DNA of 42,382 nucleotides from assembly GCA_027311065.1 (NCBI GenBank), contig DAICZP010000135.1, forward strand, positions 1-42,382, written 5' to 3'. This document shows positions 30,839-39,303 of the stretch, piece after piece. Source of the DNA: Thiomonas sp. GTDB taxonomy: Bacteria > Pseudomonadota > Gammaproteobacteria > Burkholderiales > Burkholderiaceae_C. Numbering within the stretch: the stretch's first letter is position 1; every line of letters starts with the position of its first letter. Below the pieces are notes generated by a model that had not been told where the DNA came from, did no database searches, and saw nothing but the letters and a program-made list of their open reading frames with translations. The position numbers and the translations under genes were made by a program.

Positions 30839-33800
30839 TCAATGTTGTCGCCACGCCACCGGCAGATTGACCGTCGATTTTGCGAACAACAGCGGGTTTG
30901 GGGGCGACAGCGTGCCTTGCCCGCCGATGAACGCCGGGACGCCGGTTGCACTGATGGCGAACCGCGGCGTAAAGGCAATACCGGCTGAAACGTAGATGTC
31001 CTGGGTAATCGGCGTTTGCTGGATTGTCGTGATCGCGCCGGTCGGGAAGGCACCGGTGGCAAGGTTGTAGAAATCGTCGTAACCGGCACCCTGGTTACAG
31101 GAACCGCTGGCTGGCGGCACGTACGCCGGCACCCCGAGCACACCTCCGGGACCGAGGCCAGGCGCATCCGAAACGCTCGCACCGGTTGTCAGCGGCGGGA
31201 CTGCTGATGTCGTACTCCACGTGATTCTCCCCGACGTCGAGACGCTCGCGAGGTAACCACTCGTGCTGGTCGCCGCCCAGAGCGGTTGCCAGCCGTTGGC
31301 GCCGATGCCGAAGGCGGTGATCCCTGAGCCGTTCGTTGCCCATGCATACGGGATGCCGGCGAGCATCGTGTACCCGACGTAGGTGATGGGAGAGACCTGC
31401 GTGCTCGCAGCGTAGGCAGGACCAATGGTGTTGATGGCGCCGACGTCGGCGCTGGCAGTCCCGCTGATGTCGACCTGCCAGAGGTTGCCACTGGTGTCAC
31501 CAACCCACAGCGTGCTCGAGTTCTGATCGTAGAACCATTCACCCGACGCGGTAAAACTCAGGGCGTTACTGCTGATGGTGCCAGTGGCAACGTTCTGCTC
31601 GGTCAGCGTACTCGTGACCGTGCTGCCGCTGGTGGTGTTGACGATGTAGACAGCGTAGGCGGAGCCACCGAGAATGGCCACGGATGGAGCCTGCGCCACC
31701 GGGTGTATGCCATTGCGCTCGGAAGGGGGCTGGCCGTTGGCGAAACCTTGCCACCATGCGAGACTGATCGGCATCGCCGTCGGCGCCGTTGCGGTGACGG
31801 TGCCAAGCTTGAGTGCGTAGTAGGCGACGCTACTGCCAGCGCCCGTGCTTCCCTGCGCGGCGCCAACGACGTAGGTCGCCCAGCTGCCGGCGCCGTTCAC
31901 GGCATCGACGGTGGTCAAGTCTCCGTTGAACAGCTGCAGGTTCTGGAAGGATGCAAAGTTCTGCAGCTGCGCGACGAACGGCCGCGGCATCCAGCCCCAC
32001 TCGAGGGCACCGGTTTGCGCGTTCACGGCGTAAAGAAATCCGTCCTCGTTGTTGAACAGCAGCGATGGCGTGCGAGCCTGCTCGCTGCGGGCGAACGTCA
32101 GGTAGCTGGCGTTCGAGAGATAGTTCGGGTTTGATGGCGGCGCCAGCAGGCGGGCGGCGTTCTGCAGACCGAAACCGCCGAGGAACCAGCCCAACTGGCG
32201 TCCGGCGAGATACGTGCAGTTGGTCCCGGCTGTATTGGTCATGGCGTAGCTCGGGTCGATGGTGTAAGCGATGACCGTGGCAACGTCGGGAACGCAGGGT
32301 GTGGCAGTGAGGTTGAAAGCCGCGCTGTCCATGGATGTGAGGTGCACGACGTCGCCGCTGGTGTCGGTGGATAGCAGGGTCGCCTGGCGTGTCGTCGCGG
32401 TCATGAGGCCTCCCGCGTCCCAGCTCGGAGAAGTTCCAGGTTGTCCGCTGGCCGCAACGGCGTAAGCCTGAACGTGGCCGGCAACCGGGACCGGATTCGT
32501 ACTCACTTCGTACACCAGTGAGCCGCTGGCAATGGTGACCGGCGGGATTGGTGCGGCAATGGCCGACGCCCGGTAGATTTGATCAGCGATTGACATCAGC
32601 GCCGCGTTGATGGCGGTCGAGCTGGTGGCCGGAAAGTAGTTGGTCGTTCCGCCGGCGATTGCCATCGCGGTAAGGAACGGGGCGGCGGTCGGGTGGACCG
32701 ACGGGTCGACACCAGCCCCGAGCCCCACGACATAGGTTTTGATGCCCGCTGTCTTGAGCGCAGTGATGGCACTGATCGTATCCGTCGCCGCCTGGTCGTT
32801 GGTGGTCCCGAGCGTTCCATTCGTGTTGAAACTCGCCGTGACGCCGTAGCCGGTCGCGGCCGCACTGCCGAGCGGTGGCCAGAGTTTTCCCTGAAGGTCT
32901 TCCGTGGGCAGGCCATCCGTGATCAGCACAACATACTGCTGCTGACAACTGCCGGATTTGGCGCTGGCGAGATAGAGCTTTGCCTTGGCCAGCAGACCGG
33001 CCACTGGTGCCTGGCCGGCAGCGGCTTTGATTTCTTTGGTGCCAGCGTTGCTCGTTTCCGGCCGCAGGGCCGTGCCCGTGAACGCGGACAACATGGCGCT
33101 GATTGTTGTCGCGCTTGGTGACGAGCCGGCGGTTTGCATGCTGACCGCGATGTTGCCGCTGGAGGCGGACTGCGATCCCCCGAAGCCGAAGCCGCGCTGT
33201 GCGTACATGACTTCCGGGCTGTAGGGAACGAAGCCGGCGTTGGTCGGGCCCGTAACCATGGGCGCGGGTGGCGTGGCGGCGTTGTAGCCGACGTAGATCT
33301 GGCCGCTGTTGTAGTCGCCCAGCGCGAACACCGTATAGGGCGTCGATGTCGGTGGCTGAATGGCGGTGCCGTAATTGAATAAACCGTAGTTGGCGGCGTA
33401 GGTGCCGCCGTCGTTGATGTAGACCTCGGGGTTACCCGACGAATAGAGGACGTCGTTGATGCTCGGTTCGTCGCTGGCATCCCCCACCAGCATGTAGGAA
33501 AATGCCGCAATGCTCGCTTGGCCCTTGGCTGTGTAATAGCCGTCCAATGCCGTGCAATTGCTTGCGAGGACGCTCGAGACACCCGCAGTGGTGTAGCCCC
33601 TGCATGGGTTTGCGACCGTGAACGGCTTGCCGCTGCCAATGACCTCGGAGGTCGGGGTATTCGTGAACGTGAACCCCTGGTTGTTCGGCGACATGTAATA
33701 CACCCAGGTCGTGTAGGCGGCAATGCCGCTGACACTGAAATCCTCGAGCGCGAAGTCGAGCGTGCCGGCGTATTGACCGATCATGTTGCCGATGGCCTGC

Positions 33801-34168
33801 TTGGCCATGTTGAGCCTGCTCGGGCCGTTGTCGGACGTGGCGTTGCCAAAGGCCGCATTGGCGAGCACGTAGGGCGCCGACCCGGCGGGAGCCGTCCCGG
33901 CGCCGAGCGGGGGCTGGAATCCCGTCGGAATCAGGTAGGTGGGTGGCGACGAACTTCCAGCCAGGCTCGTGTCGGCGGTTCCGGAGCCAAGCATGATCGC
34001 GCCCGCCGTGTTTCCATCCATGGATTCCGAGTTGGTGACCGCGATCAGCACTTGCGGGCGGTTGGCGGTCGTGCCGCTCGTGCTGGCCGTGGCGGTCGGC
34101 GCGACAAACGCCACTGCGATCAAGGCAGCGACGAACGTACGTATTTTCAGGAGCCTGAGGGCACGCAT
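30839..34168 (-). CDS. pilY1: Type IV pilus tip-associated protein PilY1
   Basis: Secreted adhesin / mechanosensing and pilus-biogenesis factor at the tip of type IV pili; 1109 aa. Seen: a signal peptide (RTFVAALIAVAFVAPTATA), a von Willebrand A-like domain whose first metal motif is degenerate (TNSESMDG where DxSxS is usual) but retains LITDGLPTED, many Ser/Thr/Gly-rich loops, and a carboxy-terminal PilY1 beta-propeller (TPSLLFNNEDGFLYAVNAQT, GALEWGWMPR, LWVGDTSGNLWQVDISG). Length fits the family (1000-1200). The NSESMDG form is familiar to me from burkholderial PilY1 proteins. It is the last gene of the minor pilin operon and overlaps pilX by 22 bp. It ends 82 bp before the hydratase gene on the same strand. 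Confidence 0.9.
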   Translation of the reverse strand: MRALRLLKIRTFVAALIAVAFVAPTATASTSGTTANRPQVLIAVTNSESMDGNTAGAIMLGSGTADTSLAGSSSPPTYLIPTGFQPPLGAGTAPAGSAPYVLANAAFGNATSDNGPSRLNMAKQAIGNMIGQYAGTLDFALEDFSVSGIAAYTTWVYYMSPNNQGFTFTNTPTSEVIGSGKPFTVANPCRGYTTAGVSSVLASNCTALDGYYTAKGQASIAAFSYMLVGDASDEPSINDVLYSSGNPEVYINDGGTYAANYGLFNYGTAIQPPTSTPYTVFALGDYNSGQIYVGYNAATPPAPMVTGPTNAGFVPYSPEVMYAQRGFGFGGSQSASSGNIAVSMQTAGSSPSATTISAMLSAFTGTALRPETSNAGTKEIKAAAGQAPVAGLLAKAKLYLASAKSGSCQQQYVVLITDGLPTEDLQGKLWPPLGSAAATGYGVTASFNTNGTLGTTNDQAATDTISAITALKTAGIKTYVVGLGAGVDPSVHPTAAPFLTAMAIAGGTTNYFPATSSTAINAALMSIADQIYRASAIAAPIPPVTIASGSLVYEVSTNPVPVAGHVQAYAVAASGQPGTSPSWDAGGLMTATTRQATLLSTDTSGDVVHLTSMDSAAFNLTATPCVPDVATVIAYTIDPSYAMTNTAGTNCTYLAGRQLGWFLGGFGLQNAARLLAPPSNPNYLSNASYLTFARSEQARTPSLLFNNEDGFLYAVNAQTGALEWGWMPRPFVAQLQNFASFQNLQLFNGDLTTVDAVNGAGSWATYVVGAAQGSTGAGSSVAYYALKLGTVTATAPTAMPISLAWWQGFANGQPPSERNGIHPVAQAPSVAILGGSAYAVYIVNTTSGSTVTSTLTEQNVATGTISSNALSFTASGEWFYDQNSSTLWVGDTSGNLWQVDISGTASADVGAINTIGPAYAASTQVSPITYVGYTMLAGIPYAWATNGSGITAFGIGANGWQPLWAATSTSGYLASVSTSGRITWSTTSAVPPLTTGASVSDAPGLGPGGVLGVPAYVPPASGSCNQGAGYDDFYNLATGAFPTGAITTIQQTPITQDIYVSAGIAFTPRFAISATGVPAFIGGQGTLSPPNPLLFAKSTVNLPVAWRQH

Positions 34169-34743
34169 AGCTTGTACACCGTTTCAGTGTCTGCCGCGGT
34201 CCTGCCGTTGGCTTCGGCAGTGTGGATCACGATGTCGTAATAGACCGCGGTGTATTGTGGGATCTGGCACGAATAGCTGTCGAAGCGGCCGGTGGGTTGC
34301 ACGACGGCGAGCGATTGATACTGGTCGGCATAGTGGCCGGGAAGGCTGCTTCCCGTGGGTGCCGCGACTTGTTCGCAGCGGGCAGTTGGGTCGGTGGACT
34401 GGGCGCACTGGCTCCAGTACGTGGCATCCGGAATTGCAGTGCCAGGGTTGACGGCGCGCCACCAGGCTTGCGACGTTGCCGAGATTTCGAGCATCTGCCC
34501 GCTGGCGGCGATCTGATCGATTTGTTGCATCACGGCGCGCAATGCGAGGTCGCTGGCCTGCAGGTTCTTCGAGCGTTGCACGGCATTGCCCGTGAGTTGG
34601 GCGTCGGAAAGCGTGCCGTGAATGAAATAGAGGAATCCGAGATACAGCACCAGAAGTGCAATCAGGGATACGAACAGCACGTAGCCGCGCTGGCGGCGAC
34701 GGCCAGATCCGGTGCTCGAGGGCGTTGCGTTCAGCGTGGCCAT
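34147..34743 (-). CDS. pilX: Minor pilin PilX
   Basis: Type IV pilus assembly protein, 198 aa, part of the minor-pilin priming complex under PilY1. Seen: an amino basic leader RRRQRG (cleavage after G20), then the hydrophobic helix YVLFVSLIALLVLYLGFLYF, the usual PilX form without Glu at +5, and a globular part with four cysteines (two in SQCAQ and ARCEQ, two further on). It overlaps pilW by 13 bp and pilY1 by 22 bp, showing a single translationally coupled message. Confidence 0.88.
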   Translation of the reverse strand: MATLNATPSSTGSGRRRQRGYVLFVSLIALLVLYLGFLYFIHGTLSDAQLTGNAVQRSKNLQASDLALRAVMQQIDQIAASGQMLEISATSQAWWRAVNPGTAIPDATYWSQCAQSTDPTARCEQVAAPTGSSLPGHYADQYQSLAVVQPTGRFDSYSCQIPQYTAVYYDIVIHTAEANGRTAADTETVYKLCVPSGS

Positions 34744-35999
34744 AGGTTGTTCCGGATCGGAATCTCGGTCGTGTAGGCCGCGAAGTGGTCCTGCGATTCC
34801 GCCGCCTGAACCGGATAGGCCGTGAATGTCGCAGGCCCCAGTGACGGGTTTGGCAAGGTGATGCTGGCCGGAGCGTGGTAGCTCACGTCAGGGTGGATCG
34901 AGCGCAGCACCAGGCCCAGCTGGGCGGTCCGCACTTCCGAGGTCAGGCCGTTTGCGATCACCTGATTCCAGCGGAGATACTGCGTCACCGCCCCGGAACC
35001 AACACCAAACAGCACTTGCATGTCGACCACCCCTGCGGCGATGGGCGTGGTCGAAAGGATGGCGTCGGTGGCCGTGTTCACCGTCATGCGCATCAACGTC
35101 GGCCACGCGTAGGTGGCGCGATCGATGTAGTAGATCTGTGTGCGTTCGTTGCTCGCCGCGGCTGGGCCGGTATCGAGAATGCGGGATTGGAGCAATAAAG
35201 GATTGCTCAAGCTCGGCAGGCCAATCGCGTTGAGTTGTGCGCTGAAGTCGGAGTAGCCGTTCGTTGGCATGTAGCTCGAGGGCTTGCTTCTGATGTAGGT
35301 GGCGCCTTGGCCGGTCGCCGTGCCGATGCTGACGATGGGGATACGCAGGCACACCAGCGTGCCGTTCATCGGCACTTGCAGCAGGGCGCTATCGCCAGCG
35401 TTGATCCCCTGGGTGTTGTTGAGGTTGAGGGTGTCGACCGGGAGCTGCGTGCTGCTGATGGCGCCGTTCCCCGATCCGCTCTGCGTCGTCCCGAACTGCA
35501 CCAGATAGATCTCGGGTGACGATGTATTGGTGAACTGCGATGCATCCAACGCCGATGTAACGACCAGCACATCGTCGACCACGCCGGAGCCCGCCGGCGG
35601 ATAGTTCAGCGTCGGACCGTTGAGCACCGGCAAGCTGCCCCCGCTGGCGGCCGCCTGCGCCCAAACGGGATATTGCGATACGAACCCGCTGCTGCTGATG
35701 CCGCCGCTGTTGTAGGCGAGCGTGACGCCGCAGGAACTCTGCAGACCTCCGAAGAGGAAGCCGGCGCTCGAAATGTCGCGTGACACCATGTCAAGCGCTG
35801 TGCGCGCCTCGTTGTTCGAGGCCATTTCCGTACTGGAGACGGCGTTCTGCCTGAACAGGTAGGCCTGGACGATGACGATCACCGAGGCGACAACCAGACC
35901 AAGCGCCAGCGCGACCATCATTTCAACCAGGGTCAATCCCCGGGCGCGCGGCCGGCCGCAGCCGCGCCGCAAGCGCGTGTCAGAAGCCGAACTGTTCAT
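34731..35999 (-). CDS. pilW: Minor pilin PilW
   Basis: Type IV pilus minor pilin, 422 aa, long as usual for PilW. Seen: a class III signal RARG (cleavage after G21) followed by LTLVEMMVALALGLVVASV with Glu at +5, then a large Ser/Gly/Thr-rich globular domain with NNEARTALDMVSRDISSAGF, a conserved PilW block, and a closing region EVRTAQLGLVLRSIHPD. The gene overlaps pilV by 20 bp and pilX by 13 bp. It forms part of the tip complex that primes pilus assembly. The GC-rich arginine leader (RLRRGCGRPRARG) before the cleavage site is longer than in pilE. Confidence 0.9.
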   Translation of the reverse strand: MNSSASDTRLRRGCGRPRARGLTLVEMMVALALGLVVASVIVIVQAYLFRQNAVSSTEMASNNEARTALDMVSRDISSAGFLFGGLQSSCGVTLAYNSGGISSSGFVSQYPVWAQAAASGGSLPVLNGPTLNYPPAGSGVVDDVLVVTSALDASQFTNTSSPEIYLVQFGTTQSGSGNGAISSTQLPVDTLNLNNTQGINAGDSALLQVPMNGTLVCLRIPIVSIGTATGQGATYIRSKPSSYMPTNGYSDFSAQLNAIGLPSLSNPLLLQSRILDTGPAAASNERTQIYYIDRATYAWPTLMRMTVNTATDAILSTTPIAAGVVDMQVLFGVGSGAVTQYLRWNQVIANGLTSEVRTAQLGLVLRSIHPDVSYHAPASITLPNPSLGPATFTAYPVQAAESQDHFAAYTTEIPIRNNLWPR

Positions 36000-36429
36000 A
36001 GAAAACCTGGGAGCGGGTGAGGCCGTACTGGGACCATGTGATGGTCAATTGCACGGTGCAGCTCTGCGCCGTGCAGGCGCTACCGGATGGCTGACCGACA
36101 CCGGGGCCGGTGGTTGCGTTGGCATCCACACCCGGGGGAAAGCTGCCCTCGAGTTGCTGTACCCAGCCAGTCAGCACGGTGGGTGCGGCGCTGAGGTGGG
36201 CAAAAGCGAGGCTGGGCACGGACTGCGGGTTGGCGTTGCCAATGGCCCAGAATGCCTGGCCGGCATCGGCCGCATTCATCGCGAAACGGTTTTGCGTGCC
36301 GATCGGTACCGTCGTGGCATACAACGAGACAAGCCCGAGAATGCCGAACGAAAAAATCAGGAGTGCGACCAGCACCGAGATCAGGCCGAGCCCTGTTTGC
36401 GGATGCGACATACGACGCGGGCCGGGCAT
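35980..36429 (-). CDS. pilV: Minor pilin PilV (atypical, lacks Glu+5)
   Basis: Type IV pilus minor pilin, 149 aa. Seen: leader ending QTG (cleavage after G13), then LGLISVLVALLIFSFGILGL, a clear PilV helix except that the conserved glutamate at +5 is serine. The following part, ATTVPIGTQNRFAMNAADAG, is typical of PilV. The globular end has two close cysteines (ACTAQSC). Start: ATG at 36429, one base after the fimT stop; an ATG at 36411 is in frame and gives a shorter leader. Glu+5 normally aids amino-methylation and helix packing; other minor pilins at the complex tip (GspK/PilX type) also lack it. Confidence 0.85.
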   Translation of the reverse strand: MPGPRRMSHPQTGLGLISVLVALLIFSFGILGLVSLYATTVPIGTQNRFAMNAADAGQAFWAIGNANPQSVPSLAFAHLSAAPTVLTGWVQQLEGSFPPGVDANATTGPGVGQPSGSACTAQSCTVQLTITWSQYGLTRSQVFYEQFGF

Positions 36430-36430
36430 G

Positions 36431-36901
36431 TCACGAGGCCTGCGACGGGTTGAGGATGACGCTGCCGGAGGCGAGCAGCAGTGCCGCGTAGGCTTCGCCG
36501 CCCGAGCTGAATTGCAAGGCGGTGGCGGGAACACCGGTCACGCTGCCGTCGGCATTGAAACTCAGCGTCAGGGCGCCGCCACTGCAACTCAGATGTTCAT
36601 ATCCTCCGCTCGCGAGTTGGGTTGCGGAAAATGAGTGCGTCGCATCTGCCGTGCCGGCGACTGAAACCTGCCAGGTGCAACTCGGATTGTTGTAGTTCAT
36701 GGTCACCTGCTTGCCGCCGGAAGCGGCCTGCCCACGCGCCCATTGCACGTCGGTGGCGAACAGGTTCAGCAGCGTGCGCGCGCGATTATCGGCAACCTGT
36801 TGCAGCAGATCGGGAAGGGCGATTGCACCGATCAGGCCGGCGATCGCCACCGTGATCATGAGTTCGAGCAGGGTAAAGCCGCGTTCTCCCTTGGCGGTCA
36901 T
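36431..36901 (-). CDS. fimT: FimT/GspH-type minor pilin
   Basis: Type IV pilus minor pilin of the GspH/FimT family, 156 aa. Seen: a short leader MTAKGERG, cleavage before FTLLELMITVAIAGLIGAIA with Glu at +5, then NRARTLLNLFATDVQWARGQ, the conserved GspH helix, and a beta-sheet domain with CTWQVSVAG. FimT members have been linked to DNA uptake in natural transformation, though that role cannot be shown here. The start overlaps the pilE-like stop (ATGA at 36898-36901) and the stop lies one base before the pilV start. Confidence 0.88.
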   Translation of the reverse strand: MTAKGERGFTLLELMITVAIAGLIGAIALPDLLQQVADNRARTLLNLFATDVQWARGQAASGGKQVTMNYNNPSCTWQVSVAGTADATHSFSATQLASGGYEHLSCSGGALTLSFNADGSVTGVPATALQFSSGGEAYAALLLASGSVILNPSQAS

Positions 36902-37356
36902 GGTGCGCAGCTCCCGGAAGGGTCGTCGACCCAGCATTGGCTGCCCGCCCCGCTCCACCCGGCGGCCGTGGCGGTTGTGGTTTTGCTGCCATTCTGATCC
37001 AGTGAAAACGCGAACCCTGCGGCCGGCCCGCCCGCGAGGCCCGTGGCGGTGATGGTGTACTGACTCGCGCTCAAGGTCGGACAAGCAAACTGGAAATCGC
37101 TGGACGCGGGCAGCGGGGCCATGGTCCCGGCCTGGCAAGCCCCCACGTAGGTGCGCTGGTCCTGGGCATACTGCTCCATTTGTGTGGACAGCGTCTGCAT
37201 CTGGCCAAACGCGGTATCGAGACGCCCACGCAGGACGTGGCGCTGGTACGCCGGGACGGCGACAGCTGCCAAAATGGCCGCCACGGCCAGCGTGATCAGC
37301 AATTCGATCAGCGTGAACCCATGATCCGGCTTTGGTTGGGCGCGCACATGTTTCAT
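36898..37356 (-). CDS. pilE: PilE-like type IV pilin
   Basis: Type IV pilin of the PilE kind, 152 aa. Seen: a leader MKHVRAQPKPDHG, cleavage before FTLIELLITLAVAAILAAVA with Glu at +5, then VPAYQRHVLRGRLDTAFGQM and a disulfide-ready carboxy end (SQCWVDDPSGSC). It is the first gene of the operon, whereas in Pseudomonas the pilE gene comes last. It may be a minor pilin rather than the major subunit, which is usually a separate pilA gene. Upstream (37357-37450) I looked for a sigma-54 -24/-12 site and found none. Confidence 0.87.
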   Translation of the reverse strand: MKHVRAQPKPDHGFTLIELLITLAVAAILAAVAVPAYQRHVLRGRLDTAFGQMQTLSTQMEQYAQDQRTYVGACQAGTMAPLPASSDFQFACPTLSASQYTITATGLAGGPAAGFAFSLDQNGSKTTTATAAGWSGAGSQCWVDDPSGSCAP

Positions 37357-37450
37357 GCACCCATTGTCGATGGTCAGATCGGGATTTGCGCTAGTTTTCC
37401 GACGAAGCGCCTGCCTTGGCCGACGAACGGCACTGAACGTGCGGCTACTT

Positions 37451-38419
37451 TCACAAAGGGCCGACACGCGCGCAGCCCGCTCGCCGGCTGGGAATGGCGA
37501 CGCCGACAAGCCCGATCAGCACGGTCAGCCAGAGCGTGGCCAGACGCACCAGCATGGCAGAAGCAAACGCCATCGGTGCAGGCATGCCGCGCCAGATCAG
37601 CAACCCGGTGATGGTTGCCTCCATGCCACCGAGGCCACCGGGGATGATGCTGGCGGCACCTGCCAGAATGGCGCCGGCATATGCGAAGATGCTGAATCCG
37701 GCCGACGCCTCGAAGCCCAGTTCCCGCAGAATCCACGCGAACGCCGCGCACTCGGCGAGCCAGGCAGCCATTCCCAGCAGCAACGAGGGCAGGCGGAGCG
37801 TTCGCGCGTGGCAACGCCGCGCCTGATGGAGCATGCGAAGCAGATGGCGGATTGCTGTCCCTGGTTTCCCGCGCCGGCGGGCGAGCCCGCGCAGCGTCGC
37901 CAGGCTTTTCGGAGCCCTGCGCAGCAGCAAGAACGCCATGACTCCGGCGGTCAGCGCGAGGGTGGTCGGAATCCGCAAACCCGGAATCGTGAAAGCGCCT
38001 GCCGTCAGCAGCACGAGGAGCGCCGCAAGGTCCGACAGACGCTCACTGAAAACCGCCGCCATGCCATCGGCGTAGGGCACGCCGTGGCGATGCAAAAAGA
38101 CCGTGCGAACCGCTTCGCCAGCGTTGCCCGGGGTAAGCGTGAATGCGAATCCAGCGAGGTAGAGGCGCAAGTCCTCGGCGGCGGGAAGTCGATGGCCGAG
38201 TGCGCGCAGGAACATTCTCCAGCGCAGAAACCGCAGCAGCAGGTTCACCACCGTCAGGGCGCCAGCGCCGCCCAGGCCGGCGATGCCGACGCGCATCACG
38301 GCATCGTGTGTCGCTTCCCGCGCGGCGACGGACCCGAACGCCAGCCAACCGGCAGCCACAACCAGGGCCGCGCCGGCCAGAAACGACTCACGCCCCCAAC
38401 GGCGGCGCGCCGCGGGCAT
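37451..38419 (-). CDS. Flippase-like integral membrane protein (UPF0104 / LPG synthase TM domain)
   Basis: Polytopic inner-membrane protein, 322 aa, of the UPF0104 / AglD family, whose members include the lysylphosphatidylglycerol synthase membrane domain and polyprenol-phosphate-linked enzymes. Seen: about seven to eight hydrophobic segments and the family blocks LAGFAFTLTPGNAGEAVRTV (about 118-137), ERLSDLAALLVLL and SIIPGGLGGMEATITGLLIW. There is no carboxy-terminal synthase domain, so it is not full MprF. The substrate is unknown; a role in envelope lipid or glycolipid handling is inferred. Start at 38419 is the ATG after the cheY-like gene; the spacing is 29 bases. It is likely in one unit with cheY. 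Confidence 0.82.
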   Translation of the reverse strand: MPAARRRWGRESFLAGAALVVAAGWLAFGSVAAREATHDAVMRVGIAGLGGAGALTVVNLLLRFLRWRMFLRALGHRLPAAEDLRLYLAGFAFTLTPGNAGEAVRTVFLHRHGVPYADGMAAVFSERLSDLAALLVLLTAGAFTIPGLRIPTTLALTAGVMAFLLLRRAPKSLATLRGLARRRGKPGTAIRHLLRMLHQARRCHARTLRLPSLLLGMAAWLAECAAFAWILRELGFEASAGFSIFAYAGAILAGAASIIPGGLGGMEATITGLLIWRGMPAPMAFASAMLVRLATLWLTVLIGLVGVAIPSRRAGCARVGPL

Positions 38420-38448
38420 TGCCGGCTGTCCCGACGCGCGCGCGAGCC

Positions 38449-38817
38449 TCAGGCGGGGATCAGCTTCGCCACGGCCGCAAGCATTTGCGCCGGCTGAAAC
38501 GGCTTCACGACCCATGCGCGGGCACCAGCAGCCTGACCCTGGGCTTTTTTCTCCTCCTGGCTTTCCGTCGTCAGCATGATGATCGGTGTGAATTTGTACT
38601 CAGCCTTGAGTTTCACTTCCTTGACCAGTGTGATGCCGTCCATATTGGGCATGTTCACGTCGCTGATGATGAGATGGATCTTGCGCCCGTCGAGCTTGCG
38701 CAAGGCATCCACGCCGTCGCACGCTTCGATGACCTCGTACCCGGCGCTCGAAAGCGCGATATTCACGACCTGACGGAGGGACGCCGAGTCGTCGACAACG
38801 AGGATGGTCTTGGCCAT
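38449..38817 (-). CDS. Single-domain response regulator (CheY-like)
   Basis: Receiver-only signalling protein, 122 aa. Seen: LVVDDSASLRQVV with acidic D9-D10, the phospho-acceptor D53 (IISDVNMPNMDG), T83/T84 (MLTTESQ), and K105 (WVVKPFQPAQM). These are the complete CheY set. No output domain, histidine kinase or che gene is adjacent, so its input is unknown; it may act in chemotaxis or in pilus motility (PilG/PilH type). It lies between panD and the flippase-like gene on the same strand. The 97-bp interval on its upstream side (38818-38914) is likely to carry its promoter; no clear hexamers. Confidence 0.92.
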   Translation of the reverse strand: MAKTILVVDDSASLRQVVNIALSSAGYEVIEACDGVDALRKLDGRKIHLIISDVNMPNMDGITLVKEVKLKAEYKFTPIIMLTTESQEEKKAQGQAAGARAWVVKPFQPAQMLAAVAKLIPA

Positions 38818-38914
38818 GGTGAGCTGTACGTTCCGGTTCCTGACCCCACCATAGTAAAAGATTCACGGTGACAACGCGATCATGCGGTCGTGGGTACCGC
38901 GAGGGGGTCGACGC

Positions 38915-39292
38915 CTAATCCTTCATCGACGCGATGCGGTTGTCGGAATCAAGCAGGGCGATACGTGGGCGAAACGTCCGCGCCGACGCGTCGTCCATGG
39001 GCGCGTAGGTGCAAATGATGAGAAGATCGCCCAGCGCGGCGTGGCGCGCCGCGGAGCCGTTGAGGGTGATGCGGCCACTGCCGGCATTTTCGGCAATGAC
39101 ATAGGTGGTCAGGCGCGCGCCGTTGGTGACGTTGTAGATCTCGATCTGTTCGCCCGGGAGCATATCGCACGCGTCGAGCAGGTCGCAGTCGATGCCGCAA
39201 GATCCCTCATAGTGAAGATCTGCGCCAGTGAGGGTGGCGCGGTGAATCTTGGCGCGCAACATGATGCGCGGCGGGTGGGGTGCGTTGTTCAT
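38915..39292 (-). CDS. panD: Aspartate 1-decarboxylase PanD (proenzyme)
   Basis: Pyruvoyl-dependent decarboxylase turning aspartate into beta-alanine for pantothenate and CoA; 125 aa. Seen: MLRAKIHRATLTGADLHYEG followed by SCGID, with the self-cleavage bond between G30 and S31 (S31 becomes the pyruvoyl group), K15 matching K9 of E. coli, then IYNVTNGARLTTYVI and GSGRITLNGSAARHAALGDL. Start: ATG at 39292 gives about ten extra residues (MNNAPHPPRI) before the family start; an ATG at 39262 is an alternative with no ribosome site. Position: 11 bases after the lysE-type gene, so probably co-transcribed. The pantothenate partners panB/panC are not here. Confidence 0.93.
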   Translation of the reverse strand: MNNAPHPPRIMLRAKIHRATLTGADLHYEGSCGIDCDLLDACDMLPGEQIEIYNVTNGARLTTYVIAENAGSGRITLNGSAARHAALGDLLIICTYAPMDDASARTFRPRIALLDSDNRIASMKD

Positions 39293-39303
39293 GGTTCCAC
39301 GGC

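Noticed and set aside
37357-37450. Sigma-54 promoter for the minor pilin operon
   Set aside because: I searched for GG-N10-GC with TGGCA/TTGC context and found no acceptable match.
37355-38497. 380-codon plus-strand frame opposite the flippase-like gene
   Set aside because: The minus strand has the hydrophobic family blocks; the plus frame is a Gln/Arg/Gly-rich shadow.
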